Part shown: piece by piece, positions 1 to 7,624 of the stretch
Layout of the letters: the number at the start of each line of letters is the position of its first letter
Numbering within the stretch: the stretch's first letter is position 1
Assembly: GCA_900696575.1 (NCBI GenBank)
Contig: CAADHD010000034.1
Coordinates: forward strand, 1-64,000
Direction of reading: 5' to 3'
DNA: 64,000 bases
DNA from: an uncultured Bacteroidota bacterium
GTDB lineage: Bacteria > Bacteroidota > Bacteroidia > AKYH767-A > OLB10
The notes under the pieces: model-generated
Told to the model about the DNA's origin: nothing
Databases searched by the model: none
The model's input: only the letters and a program-made list of their open reading frames with translations
Made by a program: the position numbers and the translations under genes

Positions 1-62
1 AGGCAGCCGGAAACACTGTTGTTTTGAATTGGCGATGGAAAATTATTCGCTGCCGGTGTAAT

Positions 63-112
63 AAAAAATCCCGTTTCGTTAAAAAAGAAACGAGACAGGA
101 TTTTATTTTTTT
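63..112 (+). terminator. Rho-independent terminator
   Basis: Arms at 67-80 and 89-102 pair over 14 positions with one C-A mismatch and one G-U pair, and A-T pairs extend the stem outward. A T-rich tract follows (101-112). It probably ends a + strand gene lying left of the window. Confidence 0.65.
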
Positions 113-303
113 CGGTTTGGGTTTTTAAGGTGTCATCACACACACACACTACAAGAACCGTGCAGTGGGGGATTGGTGTTTTCAGGGCGGGTCATTATCA
201 AATCGGGAATACAAATGTAAATAAATATTGGAAAATCAAAACGGGGGAGAGAAAATTCCGGCTGCTGTATGCGGTTAGTGTATCATCATCACCCCGAAAA
301 TAT

Positions 304-331
304 TCCGGTTGGTGAAATAACACCAACCGGA
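304..331. repeat. Perfect 11-bp hairpin
   Basis: The arms TCCGGTTGGTG (304-314) and CACCAACCGGA (321-331) are exact complements around the loop AAATAA. Read on the minus strand the hairpin is followed by ATATTTTC, so it could be a weak distal terminator for lon, but no long U-tract supports this. Confidence 0.5.
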
Positions 332-492
332 GTGAAAGCTTTAAAAGTTAGTTTTAGAGATTCCTTTTTTCCATGCCTATCGGCAGACTGGCAAAGGAAT
401 GACACCGGAAGCAGGTAAGTGATCTTTTGTAGCACTTGGCTGCGGCAGTACAAAGCAACCTAATATTCTATTACGCTTAAACCGGCACGAAT

Positions 493-553
493 GCTGTTAT
501 TCCTGTAAAAGCAGAAATATCAACTTGGTTTCAACTATTTCAGGAATAACAGC
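493..553. repeat. 13-bp perfect inverted repeat with 35-base spacer
   Basis: GCTGTTATTCCTG (493-505) is exactly complementary to CAGGAATAACAGC (541-553). There is no U-tract on either side, so it is not a standard terminator. It could be an RNA stem or a binding site; function unknown. Confidence 0.5.
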
Positions 554-582
554 GGCAGTGATCTATTTTATATTAAAGAAGT

Positions 583-602
583 AATAAAAAACCCAAATGG
601 GT
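583..602 (-). terminator. Weak terminator of lon
   Basis: On the minus strand, ACCC-ATTT-GGGT is followed by TTTTTTATTA, about 45 bases after the lon stop codon. The stem is only 4-5 bp, so the call is tentative. Confidence 0.4.
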
Positions 603-644
603 AAAGGAACTCCTCCGGGGATAATTAGGTGATAAAAAATTAAG

Positions 645-3152
645 CTATCTGCTTTTTGTTTCAGGTTGCTTATCCACCGGAACAGAAATACTCAATGGGT
701 TCTTCACTTTTTCATTCAGCAAAGCAACATCAAGCACATCAGCCATTGTTTCCACATAAACAAACTTCAGCCCTTTAAGGTAATCTTCTTTTATTTCTTC
801 AATGTCTTTGCGGTTATCAGCGCTGAGCATTATTTCTTCAATACCTGCACGTTTGGCCGCCAGAATTTTTTCTTTAATGCCGCCCACCGGAAGAACTTTA
901 CCACGCAGTGTAATTTCACCGGTCATGGCTAATTTCTTTTTCACCTTGCGCTGAGTAAACGCAGAGGCTAACGATGTCAGCATGGTGATACCGGCAGATG
1001 GCCCGTCTTTAGGGGTAGCACCTTCCGGAACGTGAATATGTACATCCCAATGTTCAAACACTTTCGGATCAAGATTTAAATCAGAGGCATGAGCTTTAAG
1101 GAAAGCATAAGCAATGCTGGCAGATTCTTTCATTACATCACCGAGGTTTCCTGTCAGGGTCAACTTCCCCTTACCCGCGTTTAGGCTGGTTTCAATAAAC
1201 AGAATATCCCCACCGTTGGCAGTCCATGCCAGCCCGGTTACTACACCGGCAAATTTGTTATCAAGCCATTTGTCTTTGATAAACTTAGGCGCACCCAGGA
1301 TTTTATAAACCTGCTTGCGCGAAATTTTTGAATCATACTTTTCTTCCGAAGCCACTGATTTGGCAACAGAACGCACTACTGCTGCTATGTTTCTTTCCAG
1401 ATTACGCACGCCCGATTCGTAGGTATATTCATCAATGATGGTTTCAATGGCATCGTTAGTAAACTGAACATCCTGCTTCTTCAAACCGTGTGCTTCAATC
1501 TGTTTGAGAATAAGATGGCGGGTGGCAATCTGAATTTTTTCTTCGACCGTGTATCCGCTCAGTTCAATAATCTCCATGCGGTCGCGCAGGGCGGGTTGTA
1601 TGGTGCTGAGCTGATTGGCAGTAGCAATGAAAAGTACATTAGACAAGTCATACTCAATTTCAACAAAGTTGTCGTAAAAAGCATTGTTCTGTTCCGGATC
1701 CAATACTTCAAGCAAAGCGGAAGACGGGTCGCCATGAAAATCGCTGGTGAGTTTGTCAATCTCATCCAAAACAAAAACCGGATTGGATGATTTTGCTTTT
1801 TTCAGGTTCTGAATAATTCTGCCGGGCATAGCGCCAATGTAGGTTTTGCGGTGACCACGTATTTCGGCTTCATCGCGCAATCCGCCCAGCGACATGCGGA
1901 CATACTTTCTGCCCAATGCTGTGGCAATAGACTTTCCGAGTGAAGTTTTTCCGACTCCGGGCGGGCCTACCAGACACATGATGGGCGATTTCATATTGCC
2001 CTTCAGTTTAAGAACAGCGAGGTATTCAAGAATGCGGTCTTTAATTTTATCAAGCCCGAAATGGTCTTTATCTAACACTTTACGAGCATGCTTCAAATCA
2101 AAGTTATCAAGCGTTCTTTCATCCCACGGAAGTTCAAGCAATAAGTCAAGATAGTTAAGCGTAACGCTGTATTCGGCAGCAGCCGGATTGATTCGTCCAA
2201 GCCTTTCAATTTCCTTATCAAATACTTCGGCAACGGCTTTCGACCACTTCTTTTTAGTGGCGCGCTCTTTCATTTCGCTTATTTCTTTGTCAAACGCATT
2301 GCCGCCCAATTCTTCCTGAATAGTTTTTAATTGCTGGTTAAGGAAAAACTCGCGCTGCTGTTTGTCAATATCGCCTTTCACTTTATTCTGAATCTGATTT
2401 TTCAGTTCGAGCATCTGCAAATCTTTGCTGAGAAGCTCCAGTACTTTTTGAGCACGCTGTTTTACATCCACCATTTCGAGCAGCGATTGTTTGGTCGTTA
2501 CATCAGCATTCATATTGGATGAAACAAAGTTGATAAGGAAAGCCGGGCTTTCGATGTTTCGGATAGCAAAACCGGCTTCGGAAGGAATGTTGGGAGAATG
2601 CTGAATTATCTGGTAGCTGACATCCTTCAATGAATCAACCAGTGCAATGAACTCTTTTTCATTAACCGGAGGTTTTTTATCGGGCAGCGGAATAATCTTC
2701 GCTCTGATGTATGGTTCTGATTGAACCTCTTCGGCAATTTCGAATCGTCTTTTACCCTGAATGATGATGGTGGTGTTACCATCGGGCATGCGCAGCATTT
2801 TTAATATAAAAGCAACTGTGCCGATTTTGTTCAGGTCAACAAATTTCGGATCTTCAATGGTTACATCCTTTTGCGAAACAACGCCAACTATTTTATCACC
2901 TTTATAAGCTTCCTTTATCAGCGTTATGGATTTATCACGCCCAACTGTTATGGGTATTACTACTCCGGGAAAGAGTACAGTATTTCTCAGGGGAAGGATA
3001 GGAAGGTCTTCAGGAAATTTTTCTGAATTGATTTGTTCTTCGTCTTCAAGCGACAAAATCGGGATCAGTTCGGGTTCATCATCAGATATAACATTGAATC
3101 TGATATCATGGGGATTTTTCTTTTCTTCAAACATGGCAACAAAATAAGACAA
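645..3152 (-). CDS. lon: Endopeptidase La, ATP-dependent protease Lon
   Basis: Cytoplasmic AAA+ protease that degrades misfolded and selected regulatory proteins. Of 835 residues, the N-terminal substrate-binding domain covers about 50-250 ([12 protein letters not shown] at its start). A coiled linker follows, then the AAA+ module with Walker A GPPGVGKT (396-403) and Walker B VFVLDEID (459-466). The C-terminal protease domain carries the catalytic dyad S719 (in PKDGPSAG) and K762 (in GGIKEK). It is slightly longer than E. coli Lon (784) because of an acidic N-terminal extension, as is common in Bacteroidota. An in-frame ATG six codons downstream (3134) is an alternative start. It lies 84 bases downstream of the GlmU-like gene on the same strand and may be cotranscribed. 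All catalytic residues are intact. Confidence 0.97.
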   Translation of the reverse strand: MSYFVAMFEEKKNPHDIRFNVISDDEPELIPILSLEDEEQINSEKFPEDLPILPLRNTVLFPGVVIPITVGRDKSITLIKEAYKGDKIVGVVSQKDVTIEDPKFVDLNKIGTVAFILKMLRMPDGNTTIIIQGKRRFEIAEEVQSEPYIRAKIIPLPDKKPPVNEKEFIALVDSLKDVSYQIIQHSPNIPSEAGFAIRNIESPAFLINFVSSNMNADVTTKQSLLEMVDVKQRAQKVLELLSKDLQMLELKNQIQNKVKGDIDKQQREFFLNQQLKTIQEELGGNAFDKEISEMKERATKKKWSKAVAEVFDKEIERLGRINPAAAEYSVTLNYLDLLLELPWDERTLDNFDLKHARKVLDKDHFGLDKIKDRILEYLAVLKLKGNMKSPIMCLVGPPGVGKTSLGKSIATALGRKYVRMSLGGLRDEAEIRGHRKTYIGAMPGRIIQNLKKAKSSNPVFVLDEIDKLTSDFHGDPSSALLEVLDPEQNNAFYDNFVEIEYDLSNVLFIATANQLSTIQPALRDRMEIIELSGYTVEEKIQIATRHLILKQIEAHGLKKQDVQFTNDAIETIIDEYTYESGVRNLERNIAAVVRSVAKSVASEEKYDSKISRKQVYKILGAPKFIKDKWLDNKFAGVVTGLAWTANGGDILFIETSLNAGKGKLTLTGNLGDVMKESASIAYAFLKAHASDLNLDPKVFEHWDVHIHVPEGATPKDGPSAGITMLTSLASAFTQRKVKKKLAMTGEITLRGKVLPVGGIKEKILAAKRAGIEEIMLSADNRKDIEEIKEDYLKGLKFVYVETMADVLDVALLNEKVKNPLSISVPVDKQPETKSR

Positions 3153-3236
3153 AATGGCTGTTTTTAACAGTCAATAAACTTAAATGAGGGGTTTTCAATA
3201 GTAATGCCAGCCGGTTTTCAGGACAAAAATGTCACG

Positions 3237-4391
3237 TCAGCAGTCAGACATGGCGTAAATAGCTGCTAAAATAGATTTATCGGCAGCCGTAAATTCAAGA
3301 TTTCTCCGGCTGTACATGGCAGCAGCGGCTTCCAAGGCTTTATCAAAATCAAACTTTACAAATCCTTTTGCTCCGCCCCATGAGAATGAAGGAATAAACT
3401 TAGGCGGAAAATCTCCTCCAAAAATGTTGGTTGATACCCCGGCAACCGTTCCGGTATTAAACATGGTATTGATGCCGCTTTTGCTGTAATCACCCATAAA
3501 CAATCCGCAGAATTGACGACTGGTGCTTACCATCTTTTTCTGCTCATAGTTCCAGACTTTAACTATTCCGTAATTATTCTTCAGATTTGAATTGTTGGTA
3601 TCAGCGCCCAGGTTGCACCATTCTCCGATGACAGAATTTCCGAGAAAGCCATCGTGGGCTTTGTTGCTGTAACCGAGCATTACAGAATTATTGACTTCTC
3701 CGCCTGCTTTGCAGTGCGGGCCGAGAGTGGTAGCACCATAAATTTTTGTACCCATCTTCAAACCTGCATGTTCACATAAAGCAAAAGGGCCTCTGACCAT
3801 ACAGCCTTCCATCACCTCAGCATGAGGACCAATATAAACCGGGCCGTGTTGGGTATTGATAAATGAATCGGCAACCGTAGCGCTTTCTTCTATAAAAAGA
3901 TTCTCTGTTTTATTCCATTTGGAATTGCCGGAAGATTTTCTTCCTGTCGTAATCAGGCTGAAATCTTTGCGGAGTTCAGCATCGTTCAATAAAAAAATAT
4001 CCCAGAGATTTCTGATAATGCCAATTTCCCCTGAAAATGCTATTGCATCAAGTTTAGATTCAGTTTCAGCAGTAAGAGAATCACCTCCGGTATGGCAGGC
4101 AATAAGCGTATTTTTGTTGATTAATTTCTGGCCTTGCCGAAGCTTTTCAATTGCACTAATAAGCGCTTCATCTGGAAGACATGAACCATTAATATACAAA
4201 CTATTACCATTTTTATTAAAACCGAATTTTATTCTTAAATGATCTGCTGCCAGCCATGACGTTTCGCATTTAAGCCAATGCTGCCATTTTTCGCGTATGG
4301 TCATAATTCCAACTCTTAATTCGGAAGCCGGGCGGGTTAGCGTAAACGGATATAAAGCGATGGGATTAGGGTCAAAAAAGATGAGATTCAT
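3237..4391 (-). CDS. GlmU-like sugar nucleotidyltransferase/acetyltransferase
   Basis: The N-terminal motif LTRPASELRVG followed by TIREKW matches the nucleotide-binding end of the alternative GlmU family of Bacteroidota. That family is predicted to make UDP-N-acetylglucosamine from glucosamine-1-phosphate for peptidoglycan and LPS. The C-terminal half (about 170-340) is rich in hexapeptide repeats of a left-handed beta-helix (stretches such as GPVYIGPHAEV and GATTLGPHCKAGGEV). The 384 residues are shorter than E. coli GlmU (456). The N-terminal domain lacks the classical LAAGxGTRM loop, so specificity is inferred from the family and not shown by the sequence. It sits between the L31 terminator and lon. 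Confidence 0.8.
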   Translation of the reverse strand: MNLIFFDPNPIALYPFTLTRPASELRVGIMTIREKWQHWLKCETSWLAADHLRIKFGFNKNGNSLYINGSCLPDEALISAIEKLRQGQKLINKNTLIACHTGGDSLTAETESKLDAIAFSGEIGIIRNLWDIFLLNDAELRKDFSLITTGRKSSGNSKWNKTENLFIEESATVADSFINTQHGPVYIGPHAEVMEGCMVRGPFALCEHAGLKMGTKIYGATTLGPHCKAGGEVNNSVMLGYSNKAHDGFLGNSVIGEWCNLGADTNNSNLKNNYGIVKVWNYEQKKMVSTSRQFCGLFMGDYSKSGINTMFNTGTVAGVSTNIFGGDFPPKFIPSFSWGGAKGFVKFDFDKALEAAAAMYSRRNLEFTAADKSILAAIYAMSDC

Positions 4392-4426
4392 GTTTAACGG
4401 GGTTGAAGTTAATCAGGCATTTTTAA

Positions 4427-4457
4427 TAAAAAAAACAGCTCCTTAACCCAGGAGCTG
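4427..4457 (-). terminator. Terminator of rpmE2
   Basis: The arms CAGCTCC (4436-4442) and GGAGCTG (4451-4457) form a 7-bp stem. On the minus strand it is followed directly by eight U residues, 23 bases after the L31 stop codon. Confidence 0.85.
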
Positions 4458-4479
4458 AAACATGAAAAGCCATGAAAAC

Positions 4480-4746
4480 TTATTTTTTAGGCTCGGCCTG
4501 CTTTTTAGCATAGCGGCTGCGGAATTTATCAACGCGGCCGGCCGTGTCAACCAATTTCATTTTGCCGGTATAGAAAGGGTGAGAAGCTGAGGAAATCTCA
4601 AGCTTAACTAAAGGATATTCCTTGCCATCAGTCCAGATTGTTTTTTCTCTGGTTTCTGCGCACGAGCGGCTAAGAAAGGCAAAATCGGTTGATATGTCTT
4701 TAAAAACAACGAATCGGTAATTTTTAGGATGAATGTCCTTTTTCAT
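4480..4746 (-). CDS. rpmE2: 50S ribosomal protein L31 type B
   Basis: Small subunit protein of the 50S ribosome. The 88 residues begin [11 protein letters not shown] and contain [10 protein letters not shown] and RVDKFRSRY, the hallmarks of L31. There is no CxxC pair, so this is the zinc-independent type B form (the only cysteine is C29 in SRSCAE). In bacteria with both types, type B is usually made under zinc limitation; this window cannot show whether a type A copy exists. The gene has its own promoter-like elements (4765-4797) and a strong terminator, so it is probably monocistronic. Confidence 0.95.
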   Translation of the reverse strand: MKKDIHPKNYRFVVFKDISTDFAFLSRSCAETREKTIWTDGKEYPLVKLEISSASHPFYTGKMKLVDTAGRVDKFRSRYAKKQAEPKK

Positions 4747-4764
4747 TTTTAATTAATCAGGGGG

Positions 4765-4797
4765 CAAATATAAAAAAAGCGAAAGAGTTTAAACAAA
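4765..4797 (-). promoter_or_regulatory. Bacteroidota-type promoter of rpmE2
   Basis: On the minus strand TTTG (4797-4794) is separated by 21 bases from TATATTTG (4772-4765), matching the sigma-ABfr consensus TTTG/TAnnTTTG. The -7 element ends 18 bases before the start codon. Confidence 0.6.
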
Positions 4798-4819
4798 AGT
4801 CAGGCAGAAAAAGAAAAAA

Positions 4820-5713
4820 TTATGCCCTTGGGTGAAACTGCAGTATGTTGCTTTTAAGGTATTCTCTGTCGAGATGGGTATAAATTTCGGTGGTAGTAAT
4901 GCTTTCATGGCCCAGCATAGCCTGGACAGCCCTGAGGTCGGCCCCGCCTTCAATAAGATGAGTAGCAAAAGAATGGCGTAAGGTATGAGGGCTCACTGCC
5001 TTCTTAATTCCAGAACTTTTTATCTGGTTTTTAATAATGTAGAAAATCATCACCCGGCTTATAGCGGCTCCGCGATTATTGAGAAATAAAACATCATCAA
5101 ATCCGCTTTTAATTTTTACTTTATTACGCCAGTGGTCAAGGTAAATGCGAATGTGTTTAACAGCGCTTCCACCAAGAGGAACCAGCCTTTCCTTATTTCC
5201 TTTACCTGTAATTTTAAGAAGTCCGATATCTAAAAAAGTCTGGGAGAGTTTTAGACCGGTCAACTCTGAAACACGCAGCCCGCTGCTGTAAAGAGTTTCG
5301 AGAATGGCTTTGTTTCTGATGCCTTCGGGTTTGCTCAGGTCAATACTGTCAATCAGTTTATTCACTTCGTCAACAGTTAAAAAGACAGGTAACTTTCTGC
5401 CGATTTTTGGGTTTTCAATAAGTTCAGTCGGGTCTTTCTGTACCAGATTTTCGAGCAATAGGTATTTATAAAAGGCACGGATACCCGAAAGGATTCGGGC
5501 CTGAGAATAAGCGCTGATGCCAAGACTGTTTATCCATTTCAGAAAGGCTCTTAAATCTTCTGTCGTTATGTCTTCAGGGTTTTTGGAATGAATTGTTCCA
5601 TACTGAGACAGCTTTTCCGAATCGTCTTTATAAGCCTCAAGGCTGTTGAGCGAAAGTGAACGCTCCAGTTTCAGGTAATTGGTGAATCCTTTGATGGTAC
5701 TTTCCCATTTCAT
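4820..5713 (-). CDS. xerD: Site-specific tyrosine recombinase XerD-like
   Basis: Tyrosine recombinase of 297 residues, the normal Xer length, which resolves chromosome dimers at dif during division. The N-terminal SAM-like core-binding domain spans about 1-100. The catalytic set is complete: R147 (SSGLRVSEL), K171 (ITGKGNK), H243 and R246 (SPHTLRHSF), H269 (LGHES) and nucleophile Y278 (EIYTH). It is most like the XerC/XerD housekeeping group and not phage integrases: no att repeats, tRNA target or cargo are nearby. XerC and XerD cannot be told apart with certainty by eye. Divergent from aroQ. Confidence 0.88.
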   Translation of the reverse strand: MKWESTIKGFTNYLKLERSLSLNSLEAYKDDSEKLSQYGTIHSKNPEDITTEDLRAFLKWINSLGISAYSQARILSGIRAFYKYLLLENLVQKDPTELIENPKIGRKLPVFLTVDEVNKLIDSIDLSKPEGIRNKAILETLYSSGLRVSELTGLKLSQTFLDIGLLKITGKGNKERLVPLGGSAVKHIRIYLDHWRNKVKIKSGFDDVLFLNNRGAAISRVMIFYIIKNQIKSSGIKKAVSPHTLRHSFATHLIEGGADLRAVQAMLGHESITTTEIYTHLDREYLKSNILQFHPRA

Positions 5714-5822
5714 GCGATGTAAAGTTGAGTTAACCGGGATTGAGAAACAAATGAGATTTAAAATTTTTATTAACGTAATAGACTTAAAAATCTAATTTCA
5801 CAGCCTTGAAATATCATTAATC

Positions 5823-6254
5823 TTGAATAAGAAAAAAATAGTCATCATCAATGGCCCCAATCTGAATCTGCTGGGAAAGCGTGAGCCTGAAATTTACGGT
5901 AACATATCATTTGAAGATTATTTCAAAAAACTTCAGGTCCTTTTTCCTGATGCAGACTTGAAATACCAGCATAGTAATGTAGAAGGAGAATTGATAAACA
6001 TGATACAGGAAAACGGGTTCAGTGCTTATGGTATTATTCTGAATGCAGGAGGTTATTCGCATACCTCAGTTGCTATTGCCGATGCTATTGCAGCCATTAA
6101 AGCGCCAGTAGTAGAAGTTCACATTTCCAATATCTACTCTCGGGAAGAATACAGACATCAGTCATTAACTGCATCAAAATGTTTAGGCAGCATAACCGGA
6201 CTTGGACTTACCGGCTACGCGTTAGCAATAAAATTTTTTCTTGATAAAAACTGA
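5823..6254 (+). CDS. aroQ: 3-dehydroquinate dehydratase, type II
   Basis: Third step of the shikimate pathway: dehydrates 3-dehydroquinate to 3-dehydroshikimate in the cytoplasm. The 143 residues fit the dodecameric type II family. Visible motifs are NGPNLNLLGKREPEIYG with R20 and catalytic Y25, YQHSNVEGELI, ILNAGGYSHTS, and EVHISNIYSREEYR with catalytic H100. The start is TTG: no ATG or GTG lies upstream in frame at a sensible position, and the family motif begins only nine residues in. The TGA stop (6252-6254) directly abuts the stop codon of the convergent next gene. Confidence 0.95.
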   Translation: MNKKKIVIINGPNLNLLGKREPEIYGNISFEDYFKKLQVLFPDADLKYQHSNVEGELINMIQENGFSAYGIILNAGGYSHTSVAIADAIAAIKAPVVEVHISNIYSREEYRHQSLTASKCLGSITGLGLTGYALAIKFFLDKN

Positions 6255-7256
6255 TTATTCAATGGGGTAATAAACATCGGTTTGCCATTTGGCAGTATCA
6301 GGCTCTGCCTTGGGGTCTGTGATGTAATGTTCACGAGGCGGCCCGGATACTTTTAGTTCGTTTTTATGGATATATCTGGAAATGGCCTGATGTGCTTCAG
6401 GAGTTTTTTCATAAGCACCGAAAAAATGGGCTACAACATGTTTACCTGCAGGAAGAATTCCGGCTTTTATTTTTCCGGCATCCTTTCCGGGCTTATCCGT
6501 TGCCAGTGCAATATCTAAATCGAATTCTGTTTCCGAATCGGAATAATAAATTGCAAATGGCGCACCGGCCATCTGTAGTTTCTGTTTGGCCATCTCCTGC
6601 TGTATCATTCCGTAGCCTTGTCCGAGTTTTATGCCGATTGTTTCAATATTGGCAGTATCGCGAAAACTCAAGTAAAAAACAGGATCTGAATTCACCTCTT
6701 CAATAACTATAGGTTCACTTGTTTCGGGTGCGGGCATACTTTCAACAATCTGCTTTACATCATTAAGTCCCTGCTCAAATTGGTGTCCTAACATGCCTTT
6801 AACCATTAGGTTCATGTATCTGCCAAAAGGATTCCATCCAGCATCGGAATCAAAATACCAGGTAACTTTTGTTTTACTTTCGGATTCTTCAAAATTGAAA
6901 CCGGGATTAACCTTCTGCCCACGCATTTCCAATTCAGTAATAATAGAAGTGTAAGGATTACTTTCTGTGATGGTAAGTTTTCCTTCACCTGTTTTCTCGC
7001 CTTTCCATGTGTAACCTGAGCCAACACCGGAGCCTGAACCGAAATACTCTCTTTCAGACTGCGGGTCCATCTTTATCCATGGCGACCATTGCTCCCAGTT
7101 TTGAAGTGTATTGAATTGCTCGAATACAGCAGCAGCCGGTGCATTGATTTCGATGGATTTTTCAATGTGTAGTTTTGAAGGAAGGAAGAAAGAAAGAACT
7201 ATCAGAATACCCAATAGTACTCCTATAGCCAGCAAGATTTTTTTAAGCGCTTTCAT
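6255..7256 (-). CDS. Membrane-anchored SRPBCC and GyrI-like domain protein
   Basis: 333 residues. One N-terminal membrane segment (about 5-26) is followed by a SRPBCC/polyketide-cyclase-like domain (about 28-170; begins EKSIEINAPAAAVFEQFNTL). A C-terminal GyrI-like/AraC effector-binding domain follows (about 185-333; FYLSFRDTANIETIG, HFFGAYEKTPEAHQAI). Both domains form pockets that bind small hydrophobic or amphipathic ligands, so a role in ligand sensing or sequestration at the membrane is plausible but unproven. No DNA-binding domain is present. It has its own promoter-like element at 7297-7304 and ends exactly at the aroQ stop codon from the other side. Confidence 0.8.
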   Translation of the reverse strand: MKALKKILLAIGVLLGILIVLSFFLPSKLHIEKSIEINAPAAAVFEQFNTLQNWEQWSPWIKMDPQSEREYFGSGSGVGSGYTWKGEKTGEGKLTITESNPYTSIITELEMRGQKVNPGFNFEESESKTKVTWYFDSDAGWNPFGRYMNLMVKGMLGHQFEQGLNDVKQIVESMPAPETSEPIVIEEVNSDPVFYLSFRDTANIETIGIKLGQGYGMIQQEMAKQKLQMAGAPFAIYYSDSETEFDLDIALATDKPGKDAGKIKAGILPAGKHVVAHFFGAYEKTPEAHQAISRYIHKNELKVSGPPREHYITDPKAEPDTAKWQTDVYYPIE

Positions 7257-7296
7257 ACTTTTTTGATTTAATGGTTATGTTTGATTTTTGGTTGCT

Positions 7297-7328
7297 CAAA
7301 AGTAGGTAATAAAATAAAAAAGGCTCAA
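7297..7328 (-). promoter_or_regulatory. Promoter of the SRPBCC protein gene
   Basis: TACTTTTG (7304-7297, minus) matches TAnnTTTG, and a TTG (7328-7326) lies 21 bases upstream. It overlaps the downstream side of the tRNA-Gln terminator. Confidence 0.45.
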
Positions 7329-7343
7329 TAAAATGAGCCTTTT
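7305..7343 (-). terminator. Terminator of tRNA-Gln
   Basis: The arms 7318-7327 and 7334-7343 (core GGCTCA/TGAGCC) form a 10-bp stem with a 6-base loop. On the minus strand it is followed by a U-rich tract. It begins three bases after the tRNA 3' end. Confidence 0.8.
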
Positions 7344-7345
7344 AG

Positions 7346-7416
7346 TTGTCCGACCAGGATTCGAACCTGGAAAGGCAGAACCAAAATCTGCAGTGTTACC
7401 ATTACACCATCGGACA
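7346..7416 (-). tRNA. tRNA-Gln (anticodon TTG)
   Basis: The minus strand folds as a 71-base cloverleaf. The acceptor stem pairs TGTCCGA with TCGGACA and has discriminator A. The D-arm region carries GGTGTAATGGTAAC. The anticodon stem GCAGA/TCTGC encloses loop TTTTGGT with anticodon TTG (7384-7382), which reads CAA/CAG. The T-arm is CCAGG-TTCGAAT-CCTGG. The CCA end is not encoded. A terminator follows immediately. Confidence 0.95.
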
Positions 7417-7624
7417 AAAGCGGTGCAAACCTACATTATTCATAAAAATTTTCAAGCTACACCAAACAATAAATTTAGTCAGCAAACCAAAAGCTGCATT
7501 TGATATTAGTGACAGAACAAGACCGGCTGTTTGCATAAAAAGCAAGCAAAGCAGTATTGAATGATCCGGCCCATGACCCGCTTTTTAATTTTCTATTTTC
7601 GCACGCTTACTTTTCAACCTCTCA

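Larger units (their letters stand above)
1..644. other. Intergenic region before lon, no convincing gene
   Basis: I see no convincing complete gene in these 644 bases. The first ~60 bases may be the 3' end of a + strand gene: one frame stops with TAA at 59-61 and another with TGA at 25-27, both just before the terminator at 63-112. The remainder holds a CA dinucleotide tract (about 137-149), a perfect hairpin at 304-331, a 13-bp inverted repeat with arms at 493-505 and 541-553, and a weak terminator for lon. A 61-codon open frame at 130-315 runs through the CA tract and ends inside the 304-331 hairpin, so I do not call it. Confidence 0.5.

Noticed and set aside
130-315. 61-codon open frame on the + strand
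   Set aside because: It runs through a CA dinucleotide tract and ends in a hairpin; composition is unlike a protein and no start context is visible.
4820-5713. Xer-type recombinase as a phage or island integrase
   Set aside because: Housekeeping Xer length and motifs, with no att repeats, tRNA junction or cargo genes nearby.
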